This document shows positions 7,914 through 15,007 of a stretch of 33,530 nt of DNA, piece after piece. Position 1 is the first letter of the stretch. Every line of letters begins with the position of its first letter. The DNA comes from Patescibacteria group bacterium (lineage in GTDB: Bacteria > Patescibacteriota > UBA1384 > CAILIB01): contig JALHQF010000001.1 of assembly GCA_022842085.1 (NCBI GenBank), positions 1 to 33,530 on the forward strand, given 5' to 3'. Made by a program: the position numbers and the translations under genes. The notes beneath the pieces were generated by a model, which worked only from the letters and a program-made list of their open reading frames with translations, ran no database searches and was not told where the DNA came from.

Positions 7914-9193
7914 CGCACGTCTGCTGCTACTTCGAGGTACACCAGCCGGTTCGCCTGCGTCGCTACCAACCTTTTGACGTTGCTACCGACGCTCCCTACT
8001 TCGACGACGCACTCAATAAGGAGGTAATGGAGAAAGTGGCCGAGAAATCGTACCGCCCAACTTTCAAGCTGCTCCACGAGATGCTCCAAGCAGATGAGCG
8101 CTTCTGCTTCGCGCTCAGCCTCACCGGCACTTGGGTTGAGCAGGCAAAACACTGGACACCCGACCTCCTTGCCCTGGTACAAAACCTTGTAGCCACAGGT
8201 CGTTGTGAACTCCTAGCCGAAACCTACTACCACTCCCTCGCAGGGCTCTTCGATGCCCGCGAGTTCCGCGAGCAGGTAGCGCTCCATACGAAGCTCATGC
8301 GAGAGACCTTTGGGGTAACCCCAACTACGTTCCGCAACACCGAGCTCATGTATTCAAACGGTATCGGAGATCTCATTGCCGACATGGGGTACCCACTTGT
8401 ACTCACGGAGGGAGCCGATCATATCCTCGCTGGACGGACACCAAACCACGTCTACCAAGCAACGAACCCCAAGCTCAAGCTCCTCCTCAAGCACTACAGC
8501 CTCTCAGATGACGTGGCGTTTCGATTTAGCGCTGCCCACCGGGCGGGACAACCCCTTACGGCCGATCGCTTTGCACACTTCATCCACGGAACAGCCGGCG
8601 AGGCGGAGTGCGTCAACCTCTTCATGGATTTCGAGACGTTCGGCGAACACCAGTGGGCAGACACCGGCATCTTCGAATTTCTCCGCGCACTTCCTGCGGC
8701 AATTCAAGCGCACCCCGATTTTACCTTTGGCACACCCGCACAGGTTGCGGCAAGTCACCCCACACGGGAAACCATTTCAGTAGAACACACGATTTCGTGG
8801 GCAGACCTCGAGCGAGACACCTCCGCTTGGTTAGGTAACGATATGCAGCGTGCCATGGCCAACCACGTGTACGCACTCGCTGAGCGTGTTCGCAGCGCTA
8901 ACAACCCGACACTTCTCCATACCTGGCGGCTTCTCCAAACCTCAGACCACACCTACTACGCCTCTACAAAGGGCTGGGGCGACGGTGACGTGCACAGCTA
9001 CTTCTCGGCATACGACCGCCCCCATGATGCGTTCGTAGCGCTCTCTAACGTCTTGGGAGATTTTGAGCTCCACCTTCCTCCGGCCACCAACGAGGATCCG
9101 CCACCCAAAAGCCGTCGGGCCGCTCTTCAATCGAAACACCTTCACCGCGCAGTAAGTCAGCCTGAAGAGCAGCACTCGCTGCGTGGTGCATAA
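7910..9193 (+). CDS. Glycoside hydrolase family 57 alpha-glucan enzyme
   Basis: A 427-residue GH57 (beta/alpha)7-barrel protein. Conserved regions: FEVHQP (region 1, residues 8-13), AETYYHSLAGLFD (region 2), TFRNTELMYSN with nucleophile E145 (region 3), and LFMDFETFGEHQ with acid/base D240 (region 4). The family includes alpha-amylases, 4-alpha-glucanotransferases and branching enzymes; the pairing with a GT4 suggests a role in building or trimming glycogen. The start overlaps the GT4 stop. The recognisable domain ends near LGDFELHL. The last 40-45 residues are polar, without family character, and are encoded opposite the ATL gene, a 149-bp convergent coding overlap. Confidence 0.92.
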   Translation: MTHVCCYFEVHQPVRLRRYQPFDVATDAPYFDDALNKEVMEKVAEKSYRPTFKLLHEMLQADERFCFALSLTGTWVEQAKHWTPDLLALVQNLVATGRCELLAETYYHSLAGLFDAREFREQVALHTKLMRETFGVTPTTFRNTELMYSNGIGDLIADMGYPLVLTEGADHILAGRTPNHVYQATNPKLKLLLKHYSLSDDVAFRFSAAHRAGQPLTADRFAHFIHGTAGEAECVNLFMDFETFGEHQWADTGIFEFLRALPAAIQAHPDFTFGTPAQVAASHPTRETISVEHTISWADLERDTSAWLGNDMQRAMANHVYALAERVRSANNPTLLHTWRLLQTSDHTYYASTKGWGDGDVHSYFSAYDRPHDAFVALSNVLGDFELHLPPATNEDPPPKSRRAALQSKHLHRAVSQPEEQHSLRGA

Positions 9194-9365
9194 TCGAAAG
9201 TCTTCCAACTTGGTTGACGATACGCCACCAAGGTAGCTCATCGTGCTTTCCAGCTAGCCACCAACCTACCTGTCGAGCCGCACGGGGCTGCCCTGCCATT
9301 CTCGCGATGCGCCCATAGCTAGAAACATAGCCTGCAGGAACTGATTGGATATACTGACCGTACAT
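9045..9365 (-). CDS. Alkyltransferase-like (ATL) DNA-binding repair protein
   Basis: A 106-residue protein matching the DNA-binding domain of O6-alkylguanine-DNA alkyltransferase. VPAGYVSSYGRIARMAG (9-25), then AARQVGWWL with Arg31 as the nucleotide-flipping arginine, then LPWWRIVNQVGRLS, and the C-terminal LLRGEGV. The alkyl-acceptor motif PCHR is P45-W46-W47-R48 here, so it cannot accept alkyl groups. ATL proteins bind O6-alkylguanine and hand it to nucleotide-excision repair. A GTG at 9374 would add three residues, but a TACAGT box seven bases before the ATG favours 9365. Its 3' 149 bp overlap the end of the GH57 gene, and its ATG shares CATG with the divergent membrane-protein gene. Confidence 0.87.
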   Translation of the reverse strand: MYGQYIQSVPAGYVSSYGRIARMAGQPRAARQVGWWLAGKHDELPWWRIVNQVGRLSIMHHAASAALQADLLRGEGVSIEERPDGFWVADPRWWPEEGGAQNLPRR

Positions 9366-9378
9366 GAAGCTCACTGTA
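9350..9378. promoter_or_regulatory. Interleaved divergent promoters for ATL and the membrane protein
   Basis: On the plus strand TATACT (9350-9355) is followed by eight bases and the ATG at 9364. On the minus strand TACAGT (9378 to 9373) is followed by seven bases and the ATG at 9365. Each -10 box lies inside the other gene's coding sequence, and both start codons are cut from one CATG. Confidence 0.55.
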
Positions 9379-9972
9379 GCCGAAGCACGTCCTCACCTCA
9401 TCCGCCTCAGCATAATCGCTGGGCTCTTCTGCATTATTCAGGCCACAAGCTACTGGAATAGCTCGGTGTACGATTACGAGTCAGCTATGAGCTGGAGTTG
9501 GGCAAGTAACTTTCTCAGCGACCTTGGGCGCACCACTTGGTACAACGGTATGGCTGCTCCCTTGGCGCAGCAGCTCTGGTTTGTGCTAGGCATGGGGAGC
9601 CTGGGCTTAGCCCTTGCACTGTGGTTTCGTGTGCACCGCGTGAGCACGGTACTTGGAACACTCGCAGGAACCGCTTTCCTTGGAGTAGCCCTTCTCCCTT
9701 CCGATATCGTGCGCTGGCCGCATCGAATTGCACTGCTCGCTGCACTCTGCCTTACCCTCGCAGCAGCACTAAGCGCCTGGCGCGCTTCGTGGGCAAACCG
9801 AGTCTTGGCGCTCTTCCTCCTTAGCTACCTAGCGTTCCTCGTGAGTTTTCCTCTTCCAGAAACGAGCAACGAAATCTCACTCGTGCATAGTGTTGCCCAG
9901 AAAATCGTTGTGCTCAGCACTATAGCAACAGTAGGAGCCGGCACGCTTCTTCCCTGGAAATCCCTGCGGTAA
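9364..9972 (+). CDS. Six-helix membrane protein, DUF998-like
   Basis: A 202-residue integral membrane protein with about six hydrophobic segments. SNFLSDLGRTTWYNG after the first helix resembles the NxxSDLG motif of the DUF998 family; LLPSDIVRWPHRIALLAALC and later helices also fit. Function is unknown. The ATG is set by TATACT eight bases upstream; there is no Shine-Dalgarno sequence. It precedes the ketoacyl synthase gene on the same strand by 32 bases, but that gene has its own promoter-like element and ribosome site. The DUF998 link rests on general pattern and is tentative. Confidence 0.8.
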   Translation: MKLTVAEARPHLIRLSIIAGLFCIIQATSYWNSSVYDYESAMSWSWASNFLSDLGRTTWYNGMAAPLAQQLWFVLGMGSLGLALALWFRVHRVSTVLGTLAGTAFLGVALLPSDIVRWPHRIALLAALCLTLAAALSAWRASWANRVLALFLLSYLAFLVSFPLPETSNEISLVHSVAQKIVVLSTIATVGAGTLLPWKSLR

Positions 9973-9975
9973 CTT

Positions 9976-10000
9976 GCTATACCGCACATACCCCAGGAGG
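9976..10000 (+). promoter_or_regulatory. Extended -10 and Shine-Dalgarno for the ketoacyl synthase
   Basis: TGC-TATACC (9975-9983) resembles an extended -10 element. AGGAGG (9995-10000) is a perfect Shine-Dalgarno sequence four bases before the ATG at 10005. It is one of three clear Shine-Dalgarno-led genes in the window. Confidence 0.55.
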
Positions 10001-10004
10001 ACGT

Positions 10005-11294
10005 ATGCTTAGAAAACCTAACATTTTTTTCAGTGGCCTTGGTGCCATAACGCCACTCGGACACTCGGCGCGAGCCACTTACCAAGCCCTGCTCGCAGGA
10101 AACACCGCCGTACACTCTCTCCAAGATCGAGCTGAGTTTCAAGGCATTGCCCCGGGTCATGCGGCGATCGTTACAGGCTTTACCCTTAGCGACCATGTGG
10201 GTGGCACCACTGTACGTGCTCTGCACCACCACGACCTCTCCCTGCACTACGCAGCTACTGCGCTCCAGGAAGCCCTCACGCAAGCTGGCGCCACCGTCGC
10301 TCCAGAGCGTACGGCACTTGTTGTAGCGGCAGGCATGGGCGGAATGGAGCTCCACCAAGCACACCAAAACGCGTTCCATGCCAAGCACCAAGCCTGGCTA
10401 GCCAGGCAAAGCGCCCCCGGCGCAAAGGTACGATCCAGGGAAATTGCCTCTCCACGCACCGTGGTTGGCATCATCCCCAACGCTGCAGCGGGAATGCTGG
10501 CAAACCTCCACGACATTCGTGGCGAATCCCTGGCGGTCTCCACGGCATGTGCCAGTGGAGCAAACGCCTACGGAGTCGCCGTACGGATGCTCCTGAGCGG
10601 AGAGTACGACCGCGTCTGCGTGGTGAGCTGTGATCAGGTTGTGACCCCACACAGTATGGCCGCCTTCGACGTGCTCGGTGCTCTTGCACCAGCAGGCGAA
10701 GATCCACAAACCATGAGTCGTCCGTACGACGTCTCAAGGGCAGGATTCTTGATGGCAAATGGTGCATGCGCCTACGTGCTGGAAACCAATTGCCAAAACC
10801 CACTCGCGATCCATGTTGGTTACGGCTCACGCAGTGACGGTGCCCGTGCTGAGGGGATGGTGAAACCTGCCGAAGATGGCGCTGCAGTTTGCGAAGCAAT
10901 CCAAGCATGTGGCGTTCTGCAATCAGGGTTGCGCAAGCTGTGGGTATCATCCCACGGTACGAGCACACCAATTGGAGACATTGCGGAGGCTCGTGGTATC
11001 TGCCGAGCACTCGAAACCACTGAGCACAGGTGGTCCGTAAGCTCGATCAAGGGTTCGCTAGGACATATGATTGGCGCAGCACCTGCCGCAGCGATTGTCA
11101 CTGGCGTACTTGCACTCACTACAGGTGGCGTGCCTGGTACGACAAACCTCCGCAACGTAGATCACGAGCTTCCCGAAGCCTTCCGGTACCGACTACTTAC
11201 CTATGGGAGCCAAGCGTGCCCAGACGCAGTACTCGTACTCGCCAGTGGCTTTGGTGGACACCATGCCGCACTTGCCTTTGCCAAGGTAGCCTAA
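10005..11294 (+). CDS. Beta-ketoacyl synthase (KAS II/FabF-like)
   Basis: A 429-residue thiolase-fold condensing enzyme. The active site is complete: Cys182 in AVSTACASG, His317 in VSSHGTSTPIGD, Lys349 and His354 in SIKGSLGHMIGAAP, with the C-terminal ASGFGGHHAAL loop. FabF extends acyl-ACP with malonyl-ACP, but no ACP, FabD, FabG or other fatty-acid gene lies nearby. It may act in a special lipid or polyketide-like step, or on imported acyl chains; the PlsC-like protein at 17986 is the only other lipid gene here. It has an unusually strong ribosome site for this window and ends in a rho-independent terminator. Confidence 0.93.
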   Translation: MLRKPNIFFSGLGAITPLGHSARATYQALLAGNTAVHSLQDRAEFQGIAPGHAAIVTGFTLSDHVGGTTVRALHHHDLSLHYAATALQEALTQAGATVAPERTALVVAAGMGGMELHQAHQNAFHAKHQAWLARQSAPGAKVRSREIASPRTVVGIIPNAAAGMLANLHDIRGESLAVSTACASGANAYGVAVRMLLSGEYDRVCVVSCDQVVTPHSMAAFDVLGALAPAGEDPQTMSRPYDVSRAGFLMANGACAYVLETNCQNPLAIHVGYGSRSDGARAEGMVKPAEDGAAVCEAIQACGVLQSGLRKLWVSSHGTSTPIGDIAEARGICRALETTEHRWSVSSIKGSLGHMIGAAPAAAIVTGVLALTTGGVPGTTNLRNVDHELPEAFRYRLLTYGSQACPDAVLVLASGFGGHHAALAFAKVA

Positions 11295-11298
11295 CCCA

Positions 11299-11324
11299 AA
11301 CCCGATCACACAGCTGGTCGGGTT
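11299..11324 (+). terminator. Rho-independent terminator after the ketoacyl synthase
   Basis: AACCCGA pairs with TCGGGTT, extended by three inner pairs around a CACAGC loop, followed by CTTGCTTTTC. Confidence 0.8.
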
Positions 11325-11348
11325 CTTGCTTTTCTGGTGAAGCACTTG

Positions 11349-11398
11349 TACACTATGAAGGCCTTTTGTTGAAGGCTTTCAACATAGCAATATACCAT
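11349..11398 (+). promoter_or_regulatory. Promoter and leader of the DUF5752-GT3-debranching operon, with operator copy B
   Basis: TTGCTT (11326-11331), a 17-base spacer and TACACT (11349-11354) make a reasonable sigma-70 promoter. Just downstream, TGTTGA-N6-TCAACA lies at 11367-11384, placed to block elongation if bound. The leader can also fold two ways: GAAGGCCTT with AAGGCTTTC, or GTTGAA with TTCAAC around GGCT; these share bases and exclude one another. TACCAT directly before the ATG at 11399 could be a second -10. Confidence 0.55.
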
Positions 11399-11701
11399 AT
11401 GGCCATTCCACAGGGCGTTGACGCCCGCACCTTCCACGCTCCCGATGAGAAAAGCTTCACCCTTGTCACGGGCGAAACGCTCCGCACCCTCGATGATCTC
11501 TCCGAGGCAATCAACCTCATCGAGCCCGAGCCTTTCTACCACCACGTGCACGATGGTGAAAACCACTTCGCCGATTGGGTAGAGCACGTCTTTGGCGAGC
11601 ATGAGCTTGCAAGCCAACTGCGCGATCACCCTACCCCGCTACGAATGATCGTCGCCATCGAGCGCTTCCTGCGCGACCGTAGCGTTCCTGCGGCAGCCTA
11701 G
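11399..11701 (+). CDS. DUF5752-like small protein of the glycogen locus
   Basis: A 100-residue soluble acidic protein. SFTLVTGETLRTLDDLSEAI is followed by FYHHVHDGENHFADWVEHVFGEHELASQL, resembling the histidine-rich H-x2-H...DFAxWxxxVLGdxxLA signature of DUF5752 proteins, which often sit beside glycosyltransferases. Biochemical function is unknown; the His/Asp cluster could bind metal. It is first in a tight operon, five bases before the GT3 glycogen synthase. There is no Shine-Dalgarno sequence before the ATG at 11399. The family assignment is from memory of the pattern and is moderate. Confidence 0.75.
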   Translation: MAIPQGVDARTFHAPDEKSFTLVTGETLRTLDDLSEAINLIEPEPFYHHVHDGENHFADWVEHVFGEHELASQLRDHPTPLRMIVAIERFLRDRSVPAAA

Positions 11702-11706
11702 CTCCT

Positions 11707-13110
11707 GTGCCCCAGACCCCCTGGCTCCTGGAGGCATCTTGGGAAGTTTGTAATCCCGTTGGTGGCATCTTTACCGTTATCACCAGTAAGCTTCCTGAGG
11801 TAACTAAGCGGTTTCACGACCGCTACATTGCCGTTGGACCATTAGCTGGCAGCCGTACCGGTTTTCGTCCCGATCGCAGCTGGCTCCCCGCAACACTTAG
11901 CACCCTACCGCTAGAGGCAGGGTGGTGGGAGCCATACGGCGTGCGGGCGCTCCTGCTGCCCGGCATAGCTGAGCTCGACGTCTGGAAAACTCGTCTCTGG
12001 GAGGAGCACCAGCTCGATACGCTCGGCGCATCTATTGAGGTACTCGAACCGTTGGCTTGGTCGCTGCAGGTAGGTGAAGTTGCGCGGGCACTGAGCAACG
12101 ATGTCCCCGTACTGCTCCACACGCACGAATGGCTTGCAGCCGGTGCGCTCTGTACGTACCAGGGACCCTCGGTATTCACTACTCACGCTACGGTAGTTGG
12201 CCGCATCACCAGCGGTGCGTTTGAAATGACGCCAGATCAGGCAACCCAGACCGCGCGCGATCACCTCAGCATTGCCAAGCACCAGCTGGAGCAACTTGGG
12301 ATCAGGCTTGCCTCGGTTGCCACTACCGTTTCTCCCATTACGGCTCGCGAGTGCCAGCGAGTTCATGGCGTCCTGCCACGCGTTGTAGCAAACGGCATAC
12401 TCGAGAGCAGCATTAACCGGCGCCTGGCATACCAGACCGTCATGCCGTTCCTAGCGCGCAGTTGGATGCCTGGCCTTGATACCCACAGCAAGCTTATCGT
12501 GAGCCACGGTCGCCCAGAACTCCACAACAAGGGTTTTGACCTTGTTCTCGAAGCGCTTGCCGCTCTCCGCACGCTTCCCCTCAAGCAACCCATCATAGCC
12601 GTCTTCGCCACACCGGTTCCTGGAGTGCGGAGCCTGGCCGACCCAGGTGGCCTCTCACCGTTCCGCGAGCAAGATGCCATTGTTGACCTTGCGAGGCAGT
12701 ATGGTTTCCCAGGCGATCCCCGTGTACGGGTTTTCTCTATTGCCACCGATATCAACCATGGTCCCTTCCCTGGCTTCCCCATAGATACCCTGCTCGCTGC
12801 TGCCGACGTGGGGGTGTTTCCCTCCCGCTACGAGCCATTTGGCTACACTCCACTCGAAGCGCTGCGGGTAGGCACGCCAGCCATCACTTCTCCAACGGCA
12901 GGTTTTGCCGAACTTGCCGGAGGGCTTCCAGGGGTAGAGGTGGTTGAAGCGCTCAGCGCTCCTGCTGTAGCTCGCAGCCTACTCAAAGCCCTCGCCAACC
13001 CAACCCCAGAAGACCTTTGCCGTGAAACTGCTCGCCACTTTAACTGGCAGGCGCTCATGGAAGGATACGACCGTGCTTATGCCCAAGCCTCGCACCTTTC
13101 TAGGCGATAG
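11707..13110 (+). CDS. Glycogen synthase, GT3 (eukaryotic-type) family
   Basis: A 467-residue GT-B transferase. LLEASWEVCNPVGGIFTVIT matches the GT3 N-terminal EVANKVGGIYTV loop; LLHTHEWLAAG, FTTHATVVGR, a TTVSPITARE motif and VANGIL follow. The C-terminal half has IVSHGRPELHNKGFDLVLEAL and SRYEPFGYTPLEALRVGTPAITS, the GT3 EPxGYTPxE motif. It elongates alpha-1,4-glucan from a nucleotide-glucose donor. It is far shorter than animal or yeast enzymes (about 700 residues) and lacks their regulatory tails, as bacterial GT3 members do. It starts with GTG five bases after the DUF5752-like stop, so translation is probably coupled. Its end overlaps the debranching gene by 32 bases. Confidence 0.9.
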   Translation: MPQTPWLLEASWEVCNPVGGIFTVITSKLPEVTKRFHDRYIAVGPLAGSRTGFRPDRSWLPATLSTLPLEAGWWEPYGVRALLLPGIAELDVWKTRLWEEHQLDTLGASIEVLEPLAWSLQVGEVARALSNDVPVLLHTHEWLAAGALCTYQGPSVFTTHATVVGRITSGAFEMTPDQATQTARDHLSIAKHQLEQLGIRLASVATTVSPITARECQRVHGVLPRVVANGILESSINRRLAYQTVMPFLARSWMPGLDTHSKLIVSHGRPELHNKGFDLVLEALAALRTLPLKQPIIAVFATPVPGVRSLADPGGLSPFREQDAIVDLARQYGFPGDPRVRVFSIATDINHGPFPGFPIDTLLAAADVGVFPSRYEPFGYTPLEALRVGTPAITSPTAGFAELAGGLPGVEVVEALSAPAVARSLLKALANPTPEDLCRETARHFNWQALMEGYDRAYAQASHLSRR

Positions 13111-14608
13111 CCGCAGCTGGTTGCTGTGGGGTAAGGAATCGGTGAGCTCCTATGATGGATGGTACGTACCGTCAGGACCATTTCCTGCCCCCTACCAAAA
13201 GCTCCTGCACCGAATTGAGAGCTTCCAGGGCACAGCCCTTAACTACCAGTTTCCCAGGCCCGGCACACTGCGCGTAACGTCGGCCGACCCCACCGATCTG
13301 CACCTCTACTTTGATCCGCGCTTGCAGCATGCACCCGATTGCGATGGCCGAAGCTTTTCTGTTGAACATACTCAACATGGTGCTCGTATTCACTACAAAG
13401 GGCCAGATACGCAGCTTGAGATCCACCTTAGTGGCACCGGAGATATTGGTCGTGGCCGCTGGCGATCCGTAGCAACCCCTCTAGATGTAGCCCGCGGCAC
13501 TGGGCCAGGTGAACGGTGGTGCTGGGTGCTCGATGTCTTTGAAGTCACCAACCTCTCCATTGAGGTAGCCCCAACACTCAGCTGGGAAGCACCGCAGAGC
13601 CGCCTCACCAGCTACAACTCGCCAATTGCCCGCGCTGCGCGCGCCACACTAGAAGCTCTTGCCACCCCCCAAGGCTACCTCGCAGGATTCCCTTGGTTCC
13701 ACCAAGCTTGGACTCGTGACGAGCTCATTGCCGCCCTAGGGCTGGAGCCAGACGAGCGTGAGGCACTAATACAGCGCTACGCTTCACTAGAGCTCAAGGA
13801 GGGCGAGTGGCCCACCTTCGATGGGAGTGGCACCACCTGCTCAGATGGCCTCGCCTGGTTTACCCTCCTCCTGCAAGTGCATGGCTCAGTCTCGCAAGAG
13901 GCACAGATACAGCTAGAGCACGCGGTGAACGGCCTCCAGTCAAAGCTAGATAGCCACCTGGGCTTCGTAAGCAACCACTGGAACGCCACCTGGATGGATA
14001 CCATCGGCCGCGAAGGGTACCGCCTGGAGGTTCAAGCAGGGTATGCAGCGGCACTACGCCTCCTTGGCAGGGAGCGTGAGGCGCGCAGATTTGAGCGACA
14101 TGTACTCAATCACTTCTGGCAGAGTGGCAAGCTCCTCGACGGTTTCTTCCCCGATGGCACGCCCGACACCACTCCGCGCCTGAACGGTTTTCTTGCGTAC
14201 CTTATCGCCCCACACCTCCTTAGCCGAGCCCACTGGACGCGCACCTTTGCGGATGCCCTCCAAGCCTGCTCACTCCCCTGGGGTGGACTTGCCTCAGTGG
14301 CAACCCATCACCCCAGCTACCATCCGGACAGTGACGGCGCCCGTAATGGGAGCTACCACCAGGGGGATACCTGGTGGTTTATGCATGGCCTTGTGCTTAC
14401 GGCACTCAAACGACTCGGCGCCCGCAACCTCGCTGGATACCAGAAACAGCTCTGGCAAGCAGCGGAGCGAGAGTGTCTTGAGGGCCAGGTGCCTGGCTAC
14501 TGCGGTGAGATTAGCGAAGCGGTAACTGGTGAGAGCCTCGGGTGCGGCGTGCAGGCATTCTCAGCCGGCGCACTCATGCTCGCCTGTCGCGAGTATGGGC
14601 GCGACTAG
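13079..14608 (+). CDS. Glycogen debranching enzyme, amylo-alpha-1,6-glucosidase type
   Basis: 509 residues from the preferred ATG at 13079. Residues 1-170 form a beta-rich N-domain. The (alpha/alpha)6 catalytic part has AGFPWFHQAWTRDELIA (202-218), the hallmark of amylo-1,6-glucosidases (GDE_C family), then EGEWPTFDGSGTTCSDGLAW, WNATWMDTIGREGYRLEVQAGYAAAL and the C-terminal GEISEAVTGESLGCGVQAFSAG. It removes alpha-1,6 branch stubs, feeding the phosphorylase. A start 19 codons earlier (13022) would lie deep in the GT3 gene and adds no domain. Operator copy C lies inside this gene. The TAG stop interlocks with the stop of the opposite-strand gene on a CTAG. Confidence 0.9.
   Translation: MPKPRTFLGDSRSWLLWGKESVSSYDGWYVPSGPFPAPYQKLLHRIESFQGTALNYQFPRPGTLRVTSADPTDLHLYFDPRLQHAPDCDGRSFSVEHTQHGARIHYKGPDTQLEIHLSGTGDIGRGRWRSVATPLDVARGTGPGERWCWVLDVFEVTNLSIEVAPTLSWEAPQSRLTSYNSPIARAARATLEALATPQGYLAGFPWFHQAWTRDELIAALGLEPDEREALIQRYASLELKEGEWPTFDGSGTTCSDGLAWFTLLLQVHGSVSQEAQIQLEHAVNGLQSKLDSHLGFVSNHWNATWMDTIGREGYRLEVQAGYAAALRLLGREREARRFERHVLNHFWQSGKLLDGFFPDGTPDTTPRLNGFLAYLIAPHLLSRAHWTRTFADALQACSLPWGGLASVATHHPSYHPDSDGARNGSYHQGDTWWFMHGLVLTALKRLGARNLAGYQKQLWQAAERECLEGQVPGYCGEISEAVTGESLGCGVQAFSAGALMLACREYGRD
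13360..13377. promoter_or_regulatory. Operator-like palindrome TGTTGA-N6-TCAACA, copy C, inside the debranching gene
   Basis: An exact match to the palindromes at 6542 and 11367 with the same spacer, about 280 bases into the debranching coding sequence. An intragenic site could support looping with copy B about 2 kb upstream. Confidence 0.5.
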
Positions 14609-14985
14609 CACTTCTCTAGCAGGGCGAGGCGATCTACCTCAAACTGGGCCTCGATAGCACGTAGCTGCTTAAGGAAGTATGCACGTTCCCTTGTCACCAT
14701 CTGCTCAACCTGCTGACGCTCGGCACGAGTGAGGTTCTCTGTGAGGAGGGTTTGATAGGTTTCAATCTGCGTAACCATCTCTGCCTCAACAGCGGCCCGG
14801 GCCACATCGGCTCCAGAGCGCAAGCGATCGAGCCCCTCACAGGTGCGCACACCGGCAACATCGCCAGCAGAAGAAACCTGCACAGGACCCAGTGTTTGGG
14901 TAAGCCCCATGAGACACATGGCACAGAGCGCTCCACTCACCGTGGTGCGAGCGCTGAGCTGGTGCCGTACGTGTGCATGTCGCAT
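14605..14985 (-). CDS. Small exported protein with two cysteines, unknown function
   Basis: 126 residues from the ATG at 14985. The N-terminus (MRHAHVRHQLSARTTVSGAL, then CAMCLMGLTQTLG) is a basic region plus a short hydrophobic stretch, consistent with a signal peptide or anchor. The mature part is helical and charged (VEAEMVTQIETYQTLL, LTRAERQQVEQMVTRERAYFLKQL) and has Cys in TCEGLDRL and as the last residue, which could form a disulfide. I do not recognise the family. The start is chosen from TACGCT six bases upstream; a longer frame from 15075 would run through the divergent promoter. It converges on the debranching gene. Confidence 0.75.
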   Translation of the reverse strand: MRHAHVRHQLSARTTVSGALCAMCLMGLTQTLGPVQVSSAGDVAGVRTCEGLDRLRSGADVARAAVEAEMVTQIETYQTLLTENLTRAERQQVEQMVTRERAYFLKQLRAIEAQFEVDRLALLEKC

Positions 14986-14991
14986 ACGAAA

Positions 14992-15001
14992 AGCGTACCA
15001 T
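14992..15001. promoter_or_regulatory. Overlapping divergent leaderless -10 boxes
   Basis: The plus-strand TACCAT (14996-15001) and the minus-strand TACGCT (14997 to 14992) share the central TA. Each ends exactly six bases before its ATG (15008 and 14985). Confidence 0.6.
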
Positions 15002-15007
15002 ACCCCC

